Assembly (NCBI GenBank): GCA_016281435.1
Contig: JAEEIQ010000018.1
Location: 1 to 64,000 of the forward strand
Length of the DNA stretch: 64,000 bases
DNA from: Bacteroidales bacterium
GTDB lineage: Bacteria; Bacteroidota; Bacteroidia; Bacteroidales; UBA932
Reading direction: 5' to 3'
Under the pieces are notes generated by a model. That model was not told the origin of the DNA, did not search any database, and was given only the letters and a program-made list of their open reading frames with translations. A program made the translations under genes and the position numbers. Shown one piece after another: positions 7,945 to 17,870 of the stretch. Position 1 is the stretch's first letter. Every line of letters begins with the position of its first letter.

Positions 7945-8973
7945 CTAGCGCAGGTCGGCCAGATCGTAAATCAATCTCTCGGTCTTTTCCCATCCGAGGC
8001 AGGGATCGGTTATGGACTTGCCATAGATGCAGTCCCCTTCCTTCTGGTTTCCGTCTTCGAGATACGCCTCTATCATTAGCCCCTTGACAAGGGCCTTGGT
8101 GTCGGCGCAGTGGCGGGTGCTGTGCAGGACTTCCTTTGCGATGCGTCCCTGCTCGGCAAACTGCTTTCCGGAGTTGCAATGGTTGCAATCGACTATGACC
8201 GCGGGATTGGAGAGTTTAGTCTCAGCATAAAGGCCGGCAAGCCTGCGCAGATCCTCATAATGATAGTTGGGATGGCTGGTACCGTGGCTGTCCACGTATC
8301 CGCGAAGGATAGCGTGGGCGTAAGCGTTGCCAAGGCTCTCCACCTCCCAGTTGCGGTAAATGAAAGAATGGCCGCTCTGGGCCGCGCGTATCGAGTTCAT
8401 CATGACCGACAGGTCACCACCGGTAGGATTCTTCATTCCGACAGGAAGGTCGAGCCCGCTGGCGACGAGCCTGTGCTGCTGGTCCTCCACGCTCCTTGCC
8501 CCGACGGCTACATAGGACAGCAGGTCGGACAGGAACAAGTGGTTCTCCGGGTAGAGCATCTCGTCCGCGGATGAGAAGCCGGTCTCGTTGAGCGCCCTCA
8601 GGTGCAGGCGGCGTATGGATATGAGTCCCTTGAAGATATCAGGACCCGCAACCGGATTGGGCTGGTGCAGCATGCCCTTGTAGCCCGCTCCCGTCGTACG
8701 AGGCTTGTTGGTGTATATGCGTGGGACTATGAGAATCTTGTCTTGGACTTTATCCTGAACGGGCCGCAGGCGGGAGATAAACTCGATGACTGAGTCCTCC
8801 CTGTCAGCGGAACAGGGGCCGACGATGAGCAGAAGCCTGTCATCGCTTCCGTCGAGCACGCCCCGTATCATCCTGTCGTTCTCCTTCTTGCGTGCCTGCG
8901 CCTCGGCCGGGACCGGATACATTTCCTTTATTTCCTGCGGGCTGAAAAGCTCGCGCTTGAAAACCATATTCAT
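7945..8973 (-). CDS. aroF: 3-deoxy-7-phosphoheptulonate (DAHP) synthase, class I
   Basis: This 342-residue enzyme condenses phosphoenolpyruvate and erythrose 4-phosphate in the first step of the shikimate pathway. It matches the class I AroF/AroG/AroH type: VGPCSADRED near residue 51, then RIYTNKPRTTGAGYKG, then NPTGGDLSVMMNSIRAA, SHPNYHYEDL and DCNHCNSGKQ. No chorismate mutase domain is fused to it. The isozyme letter is not meaningful here. The ATG overlaps the tyrA stop as ATGA. It is the last gene of the ddh-to-aroF operon and converges on the phospholipase gene with 6 bases between them. Confidence 0.95.
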   Translation of the reverse strand: MNMVFKRELFSPQEIKEMYPVPAEAQARKKENDRMIRGVLDGSDDRLLLIVGPCSADREDSVIEFISRLRPVQDKVQDKILIVPRIYTNKPRTTGAGYKGMLHQPNPVAGPDIFKGLISIRRLHLRALNETGFSSADEMLYPENHLFLSDLLSYVAVGARSVEDQQHRLVASGLDLPVGMKNPTGGDLSVMMNSIRAAQSGHSFIYRNWEVESLGNAYAHAILRGYVDSHGTSHPNYHYEDLRRLAGLYAETKLSNPAVIVDCNHCNSGKQFAEQGRIAKEVLHSTRHCADTKALVKGLMIEAYLEDGNQKEGDCIYGKSITDPCLGWEKTERLIYDLADLR

Positions 8974-9821
8974 TTGTCGAAAAATTTTCTTCTCTCCGTT
9001 GAAAGTTGCATGATTTCCCTGAGAGTCCGGGCGTCACCGTCCTCCACGGCCTTCCTTATCTTCAGGAACTGACCTTCGAACAGGTCCATCTGCGACAAAA
9101 GCTCCTTCCTGTTCATAAGGAACAGTTCGCTCCACATCCGGTCGTTTATCCGTGCAATGCGCGTAAGGTCACGGAATGAATCCCCGGTGTATTCCGCCAG
9201 ATGCGACGACTCCTTGCAGGCCATGAGGCTGACTGCAATGCAATGGGTAAGCTGGCTCAGGAAGCCTATCATTTCATCATGCAGTTCCGGACTCAGCCGG
9301 GAAATCTTTCCGAAGCCGAGTATGCGCCCTATCTCCTCGCACTTCAGGATTGCATCTTCGGTATTCGCTTCCGTAGGGACTACGAGATAGTTGGCATCGC
9401 GGAAAATCGAAGGATCGGAATTCTCGACCCCGCTCAATTCACGCCCGGCCATTGGATGGGCGCTGATGAACTCGAGGTCAGCACGGAGCATCTTCTGGAC
9501 CGGATAGACAACGGGAACCTTGATTCCGCTGACATCGGTGATCAGTGCTCCTGGCTTGATGCAGTCCTGCCACTTCCCTATCCACTCCACAAATGCGGTC
9601 GGATACAGGCAGAAGACTACTATGTCAAAGCGGGACACATACTCCTTCCGGACTCCCGTCTCGACACTGTCCACGAGGCCATGCCCGAGGGCATAACGCG
9701 CGGTCTCCTCGCGCCGTGCAAGGGCTCCGACCTCGAAACCAGCAGCCCGCAGCCCCCGCGCGTAGCTCCCGCCGATAAGGCCCAGGCCGACAATCAATAT
9801 TTTCTTGCCGCTGATTCCCAT
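8970..9821 (-). CDS. tyrA: Prephenate dehydrogenase
   Basis: This 283-residue enzyme oxidises prephenate to 4-hydroxyphenylpyruvate for tyrosine synthesis. It shows an N-terminal Rossmann fold with VGLGLIGGS at about residues 12-20, followed by a helical dimerisation domain containing SAHPMAGRELSG and the histidine-bearing FLSQLTHCIA. It is a monofunctional version without chorismate mutase and without an evident ACT domain. It starts 1 base after the pheA stop and overlaps the DAHP synthase gene. Confidence 0.93.
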   Translation of the reverse strand: MGISGKKILIVGLGLIGGSYARGLRAAGFEVGALARREETARYALGHGLVDSVETGVRKEYVSRFDIVVFCLYPTAFVEWIGKWQDCIKPGALITDVSGIKVPVVYPVQKMLRADLEFISAHPMAGRELSGVENSDPSIFRDANYLVVPTEANTEDAILKCEEIGRILGFGKISRLSPELHDEMIGFLSQLTHCIAVSLMACKESSHLAEYTGDSFRDLTRIARINDRMWSELFLMNRKELLSQMDLFEGQFLKIRKAVEDGDARTLREIMQLSTERRKFFDK

Positions 9822-9822
9822 C

Positions 9823-10911
9823 CTAAAGTATGGTACGGCGATAAGCGCCGAGAAGTTTCAGGTTGTCACATACGGTGCGCATCTGGCGGACCAGATCTTC
9901 CCCGTCCTCCGAATTCACGTCACCCTCCAGTTCCGCGAAAAAGTAATGGTTCCACTGGGGACCTTTCAGGGGACGGCTATGCAGGCAACTCATGTTAAAG
10001 CCATGGGAGCCAATGATATTCAAGGTCTTGGCAAGGGCCCCGGCCTCATTGCGGACAGTGAAGACCAGAATGAAATGGGCATCGTTTCCGGCTGGAACGC
10101 GGCTCATGGTACGGGAAAAAACGGCAAACCTGGTAGTGTTGAGACTTGAGGAATTGATGCCCTCCTTGAGGATATCCAATCCGTACAGGGACGCCGTTTC
10201 CGCCGAGCCGATCGCAGCGGTCGACTTGTCCCCGAGGTCTGCAACATGTCTTGCAGCAATGGCGGTGTTTTCCGCTTCCTCCTGTCGGAAACCCCGCCCT
10301 TTGATGTAGGCGTAGCACTGTGCCAGGGCCTGAGGATGGCTAACGACAGTCCGCACGTCCTCCTCACGGGCACCCTTTACGCCCAGCAGGTTCTGGGATA
10401 TGTCCATCTCCAGCATGAGGTTGATATACAAGTTTCCGGAGAAGCTGAGATCCATGACGGCCCCGACGTCTCCGGCATAACTGTTTTCGACCGGAAGGAC
10501 CGCGGCATCGGCGTCGCCGTCCTCGCAGGCCTTGTAGGCGCTGCCGAAATCAGCGAAAGCAAGGTATTCCGCTTCAGGGAAAAGCTTGCGGGCAGCGATC
10601 TGCGCAAAAGCTCCGGGAATTCCGCAGTAGGCTATCTTCATGCCCTGCATGAGCCTCGACTGGTAGGCCTTGGACAAATCCATGTTCTTCTGCAGGAAAA
10701 GCTTGTAGTAGCTCTTCAGGACCGGATCCGATATAAAGGCCGCATTGGATTCGAGAACCCTTGCCTCCTGCACGGGATCATATACGGGCAGACCGCAACC
10801 GGCCTTGAAGGCAGCTGCCTTTTCTGACAACCTCATCCTTTTTTCGAAAAGACGGGCCATCTCCTCATCGACGGCATGGATATCCGCCCTTACGCTCTGC
10901 AGTTCGTCCAT
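9823..10911 (-). CDS. pheA: Chorismate mutase / prephenate dehydratase (P-protein)
   Basis: This 362-residue bifunctional enzyme makes phenylpyruvate from chorismate. Residues 1-80 form an AroQ-type chorismate mutase (LQSVRADIHAVDEEMARLFEKR would be its first helix; quoted by position 4-25). Residues ~88-270 form the prephenate dehydratase domain, with GIPGAFAQ and the catalytic NTTRF motif. Residues ~280-360 form an ACT domain with HSRPLKG and WNHYFF, the phenylalanine-binding site in this family, so feedback inhibition is expected. It starts 3 bases after the guaA stop. Confidence 0.93.
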   Translation of the reverse strand: MDELQSVRADIHAVDEEMARLFEKRMRLSEKAAAFKAGCGLPVYDPVQEARVLESNAAFISDPVLKSYYKLFLQKNMDLSKAYQSRLMQGMKIAYCGIPGAFAQIAARKLFPEAEYLAFADFGSAYKACEDGDADAAVLPVENSYAGDVGAVMDLSFSGNLYINLMLEMDISQNLLGVKGAREEDVRTVVSHPQALAQCYAYIKGRGFRQEEAENTAIAARHVADLGDKSTAAIGSAETASLYGLDILKEGINSSSLNTTRFAVFSRTMSRVPAGNDAHFILVFTVRNEAGALAKTLNIIGSHGFNMSCLHSRPLKGPQWNHYFFAELEGDVNSEDGEDLVRQMRTVCDNLKLLGAYRRTIL

Positions 10912-10914
10912 TGA

Positions 10915-12435
10915 TCATTCCCACTCTATGGTTGCAGGCGGTTTCGAGGAAATGTCATAGCATACCCTGTTCACGCCTTTGACCTTGTTGATAATTTCGT
11001 TGCTGATGTCCCGGAGGAAGGATGCGGGAAGTTCGGCCCAGTCGGCGGTCATCGCGTCGCTGCTGGTCACCGCACGGAGGGCCACAGTAAGTTCATAACT
11101 ACGCTCATCACCCATCACGCCTACACTGCGGACAGGAAGGAGGATCACCCCAGCCTGCCAGACCTTGTCATAAAGCCCGCGGGAGCGCAGGCCGCGGATG
11201 AAAATGTCGTCGGCCTCCCTTTCTATCCTGAGCTTTTCAGGAGTTATCTCCCCTATTATCCTTATGGCGAGGCCAGGTCCCGGGAAGGGATGGCGGTAAA
11301 CCATGTGCGGCGGCATGCCCAGGCTGATTCCGACCCTGCGGACCTCGTCCTTGAATAGCCATTTGAGGGGCTCGCAAAGCTTCAGGCGCATCTCCTTGGG
11401 GAGACCGCCGACGTTATGATGGCTCTTGATAACCTTGCCGGTGATGTTGCAGCTCTCTATCCTGTCAGGATAAATCGTTCCCTGGGCCAGCCACGAAGCA
11501 CCTTCGATCTTTGAAGCTTCGGCATTGAAAACCTCGACAAAAAGCGCTCCGATGATCTTTCGCTTGCGCTCGGGCTCGCTGACGCCCTCGAGGGCGGAGA
11601 GGAAACGACCGGACGCATCCACTCCGCGGACGTTGAGTCCAAGAGCAGAATAATCGGCAAGGACGTTCTCGTATTCGTCCTTGCGAAGCAGGCCATGGTT
11701 CACGAATATGCAGTTGAGCCTGTCGCCTATGGCCCTGTGAAGCAGGACGGCAGCGACAGAAGAATCCACACCTCCGCTAAGGCCCAATATGACCTTGTCG
11801 TTCCCAAGTTCGCGCTTCAGGGACGCCACGGTGCTTTCCACGAAAGATTCGGATGTCCATTCGGCCCGGCTTCCACAAATCCCGTTCACGAAATTCTCGA
11901 GCAGAAGCCCTCCCTTGAGGGTATGGGCGACCTCCGGATGGAACTGGACACCCCAGACACGGAGATCCCTGTTCCAAAAAGCGGCGTTTCTTACGCTTTC
12001 GGTTGAAGCTATGGTCTCGAATCCCTGTGGGATAGCGGTAATGGTATCCCCGTGGCTCATCCAGACCTGCTCCCCTTCCCCGAAACCGAAGAAAAGCGGA
12101 TTGGAACTGTCAAGGCGCTCAAGATGCGCCCTGCCGTACTCCCTCGTACCGACAGGCTCTATGCGCCCGCCGAAACTGTAGCTCAGCAACTGCGCACCGT
12201 AGCATATACCCAGCACGGGATAACGTCCCACGATGCCGGAAAGGTCCGGATGGAAGGCGTCCTCCGAATAGACGCTCAGGGGAGATCCGCTCAGTATGAC
12301 GCCTATGATGTCCGGATCATCGGAAGGGAACCGGTTCCATGGCAGAATCTCGCAGAAAGTGCCCGCCTCACGTACCCTGCGGCCTATGAGTTGGGTCGTC
12401 TGCGAGCCGAAATCAAGGATGATTATTTTTTGCAT
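10915..12435 (-). CDS. guaA: GMP synthase (glutamine-hydrolysing)
   Basis: This 506-residue enzyme converts XMP to GMP. The N-terminal class I glutaminase has its nucleophile Cys78 in LGICYGAQ and a FHPEVAHT motif. The ATP pyrophosphatase domain has the P-loop LSGGVDSS near residue 220, and the C-terminal dimerisation domain ends in PPATIEWE. The ATG overlaps the end of the preceding gene by 13 bases. Its place inside an amino-acid operon rather than with the purine genes 40 kb away is unusual; both glutamate dehydrogenase and guaA concern nitrogen donors. Confidence 0.96.
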   Translation of the reverse strand: MQKIIILDFGSQTTQLIGRRVREAGTFCEILPWNRFPSDDPDIIGVILSGSPLSVYSEDAFHPDLSGIVGRYPVLGICYGAQLLSYSFGGRIEPVGTREYGRAHLERLDSSNPLFFGFGEGEQVWMSHGDTITAIPQGFETIASTESVRNAAFWNRDLRVWGVQFHPEVAHTLKGGLLLENFVNGICGSRAEWTSESFVESTVASLKRELGNDKVILGLSGGVDSSVAAVLLHRAIGDRLNCIFVNHGLLRKDEYENVLADYSALGLNVRGVDASGRFLSALEGVSEPERKRKIIGALFVEVFNAEASKIEGASWLAQGTIYPDRIESCNITGKVIKSHHNVGGLPKEMRLKLCEPLKWLFKDEVRRVGISLGMPPHMVYRHPFPGPGLAIRIIGEITPEKLRIEREADDIFIRGLRSRGLYDKVWQAGVILLPVRSVGVMGDERSYELTVALRAVTSSDAMTADWAELPASFLRDISNEIINKVKGVNRVCYDISSKPPATIEWE

Positions 12436-15359
12436 TTTACCATCGCTCTGTTTGTCTTCCCGTCTATGCAGACCTGAAGGTCATCCTGGAAACGCACATG
12501 ACGCACGAATTCCGTCTCCTCCACGGCCTCAATCGCATCGAGGGCGCTGAAATCCAGCATGTCTTCAGAATGCGCGAAAGGATTGACATTGATGTAACCT
12601 ACGTTGAAAGATGTAAGGTTCTGGAAGAAATGGGTCCCTTGGCTGGGGTCGATCTGGAAGTCACGGAGGGAACATTCGACTATGGCCTTGGCTTCGGAAA
12701 TGTCTCCCCATTTCACTGGTACACCCAGGGAAGGTTGTGTGGTTCCCCACCTTCCGAATCCTATGAGGATGTAGCCCAGCCTCTCCTTCTGCATCTTGGA
12801 ATTAATGGCGGAGACCTGGTCGGCTATCTCATGGGTCCTGAGAACGTTCCAGCCGGATTCCTTGAGATACACCACATCCCGCACGCCTTCGACCCATCCC
12901 GTTCCGAGCGCGCTGCCGGAGGTCAGGAAGGCCCCCTCGCAGTCGATCTTGTTCCAGTCGACGTCCGCATAACGGGTGTCGGCGGAGATGGGACGGACCT
13001 GAAGAACGGAAAACTTCGCGGTCTTGCCGTCGCGCAGGTCTGCTGCGAATTCTATCTCCACGTTGCACTTCATCTCCTCCTTTGCGATCCGAAGGAGCGT
13101 CCCGGTGATTTCGGCAAGGGGGAAAGTGTTGAATTTCAGCATCTGGGCGAAGGTGACGTATTTGGGTCCCTCGGGGAATGCGGAATCAACCATCCTCTGG
13201 TTGGCGACGTCCCAGGTGGAAACGACCTTGCTGAATGAGCGGAAACGGGAGCAGGAGAAGATGTCGAGACGGTCTATGTTGACGGAATCGTCCACGGAAG
13301 TCTTGAACTTCTCCGGATGCAGGTTCATCGCATACATGACCCTCTGGGTGTCGGTCATGGCAAGCTCGGGCGTGGAAGTTTGGAGAACATGCTTCGGATA
13401 GTTCGGAGAGAAGCGCAGGACCTGCTCACCGTCCACTACGGCCTTGCCCAATCCATATGCGACCTTGACGATGCCGTCTTCGGCCGTCTCGTGGCCTACA
13501 GGATAGAAATTGACCGAACGTGCAACGCCGGACAGGGTCGGAAAGAAATACTCCCCGTCCTTGCTGCCGCAGATTTCCTGTATGACTATGCCCATCTTCT
13601 CCTCCGAAATGACGTTCCCGGAAGAGATGATGTAGCTTCTCGCCGAAGCGAAATAAACGCTGGCGTAAACGCTCTTTATGGCTTTGGCGAGTATTCTCAG
13701 CTGCTGGTCTTCGTTCTCCGTGTCAGGTATCATGTAGGTGGAATACACGCCGGCGAAAGGCTGATGGTACGAGTCCTCCAGTTTCGACGAAGACCTGATG
13801 GCGAGAGGTTTGCGGCAGACGCGTATGAAAGCCCTGAGGGCGTCGCGGAGATCCGACGGAAGGGGCGATGCGACGAATTCGGAAAGCAGTTCCGCATCCG
13901 CGGGCTGGGCCTCAATGACATATTTGAGGCCGTTTTCTTCGATGAAACGGTCGAAATAGTCCGTGGTAATGACCATCGTGCGGGGTACTGTCACGCGGAC
14001 ATCCTCCCACCTGTCGTACAGGCCATACTTCTGAAGCACGCTGTTCAGGAAGGCCAGCCCCCTCGCCTTGCCGCCCAGGGAGCCGCTGCCGCAGCGGGAG
14101 AACCAGATGGCATCGTTGAATGTGTCGGGGCTGAAAGACGCCACTACTCCCAGGGCCTGGGAAATGCGGTAGTCATGGATCAGCTTGATGTCCTGCTTGC
14201 GGTGAGTCTCAAAATCGCTGTCCTCGGTAAGCCTCATGGGGCTCAGGATCTTTCCTATGCTGAAAAGGCCCCTTGCGAAGAGCCACTTGGAGAAATAGTT
14301 CTTGTCGGCAAGACGCCGGAATATATCCTCCGGAATTGTTTTAAGGAGGTTCTCGAATTCATATAGGTCCCTGGCCCTTGCTATTTCCATTCCCGTGGCC
14401 GGATCGGTCACGATAAAATCCCCGAAGCAGAACTCCCGGCAGATATAGTCGGAAAGTTCCTTCGTGAGCATGCTGGACGACTTCAGCAGGAACCCGACCC
14501 CGAGTTCCTCCGCGACGCTCCTCATGCTCTCCTGGGAGGACTGCATGAGGAAAGGCATGCGGGGATTGTCCGCACGGACCATCTTGCAGAGGTCCACGCC
14601 GGCATCGATCTTCTCCGTCTCGGATTTGTCGCCCTTGTGGAGCACGAATCCGACATCGGAAATGACACCGAGGAGATTGTCCTTGTATTTCTCATACAAG
14701 GAAACCGCATCCTCGTAATTGGTTGCCATGAGGACCTTGGGCCTGGAGCGCTTCCGGGCCACCTGCTGACGCTCGTTCAGGGCGTCCTTGATCGACTCCA
14801 CGTTCTGCTGCAGCACTATCTTGTACAGGGCAGGCAGATAGGTGGAGTAATAGCGGATGGAGTCTTCCACGAGCAGGATGGCCTGGACGCCGCATTCGAG
14901 AATGTCATGTTCGGCATTCAGCGAATCTTCCAGGAGCTTCGTGATCGCGATGATGAGGTCGGTCGAGTTGTTCCAGCAGAACACGTAGTCTATGCCCGAC
15001 GCTCCGCTTTCGGCAATTTTCTTGTAAACCTCCCGGGCGAATGAAGACAGGAGCACTATGGGCATCCTGTCATCATAAGCCTTCGCCTGCCGCGAGAACT
15101 CGAACACGTCCAGTTCCCCGACATAATACATCGTGATGACGAGGTCGAACCTCTCCCCCGTCGCGAGGAGGGAGAGAGCGTCCGCCGTGCTTTCCACCCT
15201 CGTGATCTCGGGCGGGTTGCTAAGGCCCAGGTCCGCGTATTCCCGTGCAATCTGCGTCTCTATGCGCCCGTCCTCCTCCAGGGAGAAACTGTCGTAGCTG
15301 TTGCAGACCAGCAGGATACGGCGGATACGCCGGGCCATCAGGCTCGTGAAATCCTTCAT
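12423..15359 (-). CDS. Receiver-like / PEP-pyruvate-binding (PPDK_N) fusion protein
   Basis: This 978-residue protein has two N-terminal receiver-like regions (about residues 15-130 and 160-310) and a pyruvate phosphate dikinase N-terminal ATP-grasp domain from about 430 to 800, with [14 protein letters not shown] and [11 protein letters not shown]. The phosphohistidine swivel domain and C-terminal TIM barrel of PEP synthase are absent, so it cannot carry out the full PEP synthase reaction alone. Similar proteins of about this length are conserved but uncharacterised in Bacteroidota. It lies between gdhA and guaA with very short or overlapping junctions. A phosphotransfer or regulatory role is possible; the function is unknown. 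Confidence 0.8.
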   Translation of the reverse strand: MKDFTSLMARRIRRILLVCNSYDSFSLEEDGRIETQIAREYADLGLSNPPEITRVESTADALSLLATGERFDLVITMYYVGELDVFEFSRQAKAYDDRMPIVLLSSFAREVYKKIAESGASGIDYVFCWNNSTDLIIAITKLLEDSLNAEHDILECGVQAILLVEDSIRYYSTYLPALYKIVLQQNVESIKDALNERQQVARKRSRPKVLMATNYEDAVSLYEKYKDNLLGVISDVGFVLHKGDKSETEKIDAGVDLCKMVRADNPRMPFLMQSSQESMRSVAEELGVGFLLKSSSMLTKELSDYICREFCFGDFIVTDPATGMEIARARDLYEFENLLKTIPEDIFRRLADKNYFSKWLFARGLFSIGKILSPMRLTEDSDFETHRKQDIKLIHDYRISQALGVVASFSPDTFNDAIWFSRCGSGSLGGKARGLAFLNSVLQKYGLYDRWEDVRVTVPRTMVITTDYFDRFIEENGLKYVIEAQPADAELLSEFVASPLPSDLRDALRAFIRVCRKPLAIRSSSKLEDSYHQPFAGVYSTYMIPDTENEDQQLRILAKAIKSVYASVYFASARSYIISSGNVISEEKMGIVIQEICGSKDGEYFFPTLSGVARSVNFYPVGHETAEDGIVKVAYGLGKAVVDGEQVLRFSPNYPKHVLQTSTPELAMTDTQRVMYAMNLHPEKFKTSVDDSVNIDRLDIFSCSRFRSFSKVVSTWDVANQRMVDSAFPEGPKYVTFAQMLKFNTFPLAEITGTLLRIAKEEMKCNVEIEFAADLRDGKTAKFSVLQVRPISADTRYADVDWNKIDCEGAFLTSGSALGTGWVEGVRDVVYLKESGWNVLRTHEIADQVSAINSKMQKERLGYILIGFGRWGTTQPSLGVPVKWGDISEAKAIVECSLRDFQIDPSQGTHFFQNLTSFNVGYINVNPFAHSEDMLDFSALDAIEAVEETEFVRHVRFQDDLQVCIDGKTNRAMVKCKK

Positions 15360-15368
15360 TCCGTCTTG

Positions 15369-16724
15369 CTAGACAAGTCCCTGGTCCATCATCGCTCCGG
15401 CGACCTTGATGAAGCCGGCGATGTTGGCGCCCTTGACATAGTTGATGTAGCCGTCTTCCTCGGTACCGTACTTCAGGCAGGCAGCGTGGATGTCGGACAT
15501 GATGCGGTGCAGCTGCACATCCACCTCTTCCTTGGTCCACTTCTGACGGATGCTGTTCTGGGTCATCTCAAGACCGGAAGTAGCGACGCCGCCGGCATTC
15601 GAAGCCTTGCCCGGAGAGTAAAGGATCTTCGCGGACTGGAATACTTCGATGGCCTCGGGAGTGCTGGGCATGTTGGCGCCTTCTGTCACGCAGAAGCAGC
15701 CGTTCTCGACGAGCTTCTTCGCATCTTCGCCGTTGATCTCGTTCTGGGTGGCGCAAGGCATCGCGATGTCGCACTTGATGCCCCAGGGACGCTCTCCGGG
15801 GAAGTACTTGGCGTTCGGGTACTGCTTGACATACTCCTTGATACGGCCGCGGAGCGCATTCTTGAGGTGCTGGACATAGGCATGCTTCTCCTCGTCGAGT
15901 CCGTCGGGATCATAGATGAAGCCGTCGGAATCGGACAGGGTGACGACCTTTGCGCCGAGCTGCATGGCCTTCTTGGCAGCATACTGGGCTACGTTGCCGG
16001 CTCCGGAGATGACCACGGTCTTGCCTTCGAAGCTCTCGCCGCGGGTGCCGAGCATCTCCTGGGCGAAATAGCAGGCGCCGAATCCCGTCGCTTCAGGACG
16101 GAGGAGGCTGCCGCCCCATGCCAGGCCCTTTCCGGTCAGTGTACCGGTGAACTCGTCGCGGAGCCTCTTGTACTGCCCGAACATGAAGCCGATTTCACGG
16201 CCGCCGACTCCGATATCTCCGGCGGGGACGTCGGTGTCCTGACCGATGTGCTTCTGGAGTTCGGTCATGAAACTCTGGCAGAAACGCATCACCTCGGCGT
16301 CGGACTTGCCCCTGGGGTTGAAATCGGAACCACCCTTGGCTCCACCCATGGGAAGGGTCGTAAGGGCATTCTTGAAGGTCTGCTCGAAAGCAAGGAACTT
16401 CATGATGCTGAGGTTGACGCTAGGATGGAAACGGATACCTCCCTTGTAGGGACCGATGGCGCTGTTCATCTGGACACGGAAACCGCGGTTGATCTGGATC
16501 TCACCCTTGTCGTCCATCCAGGGAACACGGAAGATGAGGACCCTCTCGGGTTCGACCATCCTTTCCATTATCTTGCCTTCGAGCAGGTGCGGGTAGGCCT
16601 CGAGATAGGAAACGACACTTCCGAGCACTTCACTGACGGCCTGGTGGAATTCGGGCTCGCCGGGGTTCTTCGCGATGAGGTTCGACATGAAACCATCAAC
16701 GTACTTCTTTGCAAAATTATCCAT
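15369..16724 (-). CDS. gdhA: Glutamate dehydrogenase
   Basis: This 451-residue enzyme interconverts 2-oxoglutarate plus ammonium and glutamate. It matches the hexameric ~450-residue type, usually NADP-dependent. Family motifs are FRVQMNSAIGPYKGG, the catalytic-lysine region LPMGGAKGG, PAGDIGVGGREIG and the nucleotide-binding GAGNVAQYAA. Coenzyme preference cannot be fixed from the sequence. It begins 21 bases after ddh and ends 9 bases before the next gene, so it belongs to the ddh-to-aroF operon and probably supplies glutamate for transamination. Confidence 0.95.
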   Translation of the reverse strand: MDNFAKKYVDGFMSNLIAKNPGEPEFHQAVSEVLGSVVSYLEAYPHLLEGKIMERMVEPERVLIFRVPWMDDKGEIQINRGFRVQMNSAIGPYKGGIRFHPSVNLSIMKFLAFEQTFKNALTTLPMGGAKGGSDFNPRGKSDAEVMRFCQSFMTELQKHIGQDTDVPAGDIGVGGREIGFMFGQYKRLRDEFTGTLTGKGLAWGGSLLRPEATGFGACYFAQEMLGTRGESFEGKTVVISGAGNVAQYAAKKAMQLGAKVVTLSDSDGFIYDPDGLDEEKHAYVQHLKNALRGRIKEYVKQYPNAKYFPGERPWGIKCDIAMPCATQNEINGEDAKKLVENGCFCVTEGANMPSTPEAIEVFQSAKILYSPGKASNAGGVATSGLEMTQNSIRQKWTKEEVDVQLHRIMSDIHAACLKYGTEEDGYINYVKGANIAGFIKVAGAMMDQGLV

Positions 16725-16745
16725 TGTCTTTAAAATTGATTACAG

Positions 16746-17645
16746 TTAAACGAGCCGGCGTATGAGGGACTCCCTGTCACCTGCCAGCATGTCGATGACG
16801 GGGATTTCGATGAGGGTGTAGCATCCCGGCTTCTGGCGGACGGCGGCGCGGGCCGCCATGACCAGCACCTGGCCTGTCAGGGCGGGATTGTTGATGCTCA
16901 TCTTGAATTCGAAGTTCTGGTTATGCGTCTTCCCCGAAACGCCCTTCCGGACAAGATCTACGCCGTGACCCACATCATTGAGCGCGGCGACGCTGTCGAC
17001 CTTCTCGACATGAGTCTCGTCGTGGACGAAGTAAGGATCCTTCTTGATCGCGCTTGCGACGGCGTCGAAATCGGCGCCATCCTCAAGTTCGACGTACACC
17101 ATCCTCTTGTGGATGCCGTTCCCGGCGGGAATTGTCATGCTGAGGGCGTCCTTCACTCCGTCGACCGACTTCGCGGCGACAGAGTGGCCCATCGACCTTC
17201 CGGGACCGAAATTGGTCCATGTGATGCCTTCCGGCGCAAGTCCCTGCATCAGGGCCCTGACGACCGAATCGCTTCCGGGGTCCCAGCCGGCCGAGACGAT
17301 GCCTACGGCACCGTTTTTCTCGGCAATGGGCCGGAGTTCGGAGAGAAGATCCCAGATTTCCGTGTGGATGTCGAAACTGTCCACGGTGGAAATGCCCAGG
17401 GACAAGTACCTGGCCGCATTCTGCCGGACACTGCGCGAAGGCGTCGCAAGGATGGCGACGTCCACCTTGCCCAGCTGCCCGATGTCGGAAACGACCTTGT
17501 ACTTACGGAGTTCGGGAAAGCCGTCCGCGGACCCGGACCTCCGGACCACTCCGACGCATTCCATGTCGCCGGCCGCCTCGACAGCCTCAAGCGCATACCG
17601 CCCGATGTTGCCGTAGCCTACGACCGCTACTCTGATCTTTTCCAT
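16746..17645 (-). CDS. ddh: meso-Diaminopimelate dehydrogenase
   Basis: This 299-residue enzyme makes meso-diaminopimelate directly from tetrahydrodipicolinate using ammonium and NADPH, a shortcut to lysine and peptidoglycan. Evidence is the N-terminal VVGYGNIGRYAL, then SAGWDPGSDS, and the family-specific GPGRSMGHSVAAK and AGNGIHKRMVYVEL. The ATG at 17645 starts the Rossmann fold directly and was preferred to an in-frame start nine codons upstream. It is the first gene of a seven-gene operon. A possible structured RNA with its own terminator lies just upstream, which suggests attenuation. Confidence 0.94.
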   Translation of the reverse strand: MEKIRVAVVGYGNIGRYALEAVEAAGDMECVGVVRRSGSADGFPELRKYKVVSDIGQLGKVDVAILATPSRSVRQNAARYLSLGISTVDSFDIHTEIWDLLSELRPIAEKNGAVGIVSAGWDPGSDSVVRALMQGLAPEGITWTNFGPGRSMGHSVAAKSVDGVKDALSMTIPAGNGIHKRMVYVELEDGADFDAVASAIKKDPYFVHDETHVEKVDSVAALNDVGHGVDLVRKGVSGKTHNQNFEFKMSINNPALTGQVLVMAARAAVRQKPGCYTLIEIPVIDMLAGDRESLIRRLV

Positions 17646-17689
17646 AAGCGTTTCAATTAAACGATAATACACTACCTCATGTCAGCAGC

Positions 17690-17735
17690 CCCCACAAAAA
17701 AAGAAACCATCCGACTCCCGCGCGGGAACCGGATG
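17690..17735 (-). terminator. Intrinsic terminator or attenuator upstream of ddh
   Basis: On the minus strand, CATCCG (17735-17730) pairs with CGGATG (17713-17708) around an inner self-complementary TCCCGCGCGGGA. It is followed by GGTTTCTTTTTTT. This is a good rho-independent terminator placed 45 bases before the ddh ATG. Confidence 0.6.
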
Positions 17736-17790
17736 TTCAGCACGACCCTACCGGGAGGGTCAGGCTCTGCCTGTGGTTGCGACTCACCTA
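17690..17790 (-). ncRNA. Possible structured leader RNA or sRNA upstream of ddh
   Basis: On the minus strand, a -7 element is followed by about 100 bases that can form consecutive hairpins. They are a GGT/ACC helix (17775-17792), CAGGC/GCCTG (17761-17773), GACCCT/AGGGTC (17744-17761), and a long terminal hairpin ending in a T-run. I could not match it to a known riboswitch. Between its terminator and the ddh ATG I see no second TAnnTTTG element, so ddh may depend on read-through. Confidence 0.4.
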
Positions 17791-17793
17791 CCG

Positions 17794-17801
17794 CAAATCT
17801 A
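17794..17801 (-). promoter_or_regulatory. -7 element of the ddh leader RNA
   Basis: Read on the minus strand this is TAGATTTG, a match to TAnnTTTG, placed just before the hairpin-rich stretch. A clear -33 element was not found. Confidence 0.5.
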
Positions 17802-17814
17802 AGAAAAAAATGAC

Positions 17815-17840
17815 AAAAGTGCGCCCGAAGACGCACTTTT
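17815..17840. terminator. Terminator of the cluster B operon
   Basis: AAAAGTGCG (17815-17823) pairs with CGCACTTTT (17832-17840). On the minus strand the stem closes on a UUCG-type loop and is followed by T-rich sequence, 30 bases after the last ligase stop. The stem is flanked by A and T runs, so it could work in both directions. Confidence 0.75.
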
Positions 17841-17870
17841 TTCTTAAGAATTTTATCAACCGGCCCAGCT

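Noticed and set aside
15366..16733. A 455-codon open frame on the plus strand opposite gdhA
   Set aside because: It mirrors glutamate dehydrogenase codons and shows no family motif or start context.
17690..17790. Assignment of the ddh leader to the lysine, ZTP or M-box riboswitch
   Set aside because: Short matches such as GGGTCGTG or TAGGTGAG occur, but the conserved cores and overall sizes of those classes are not present.
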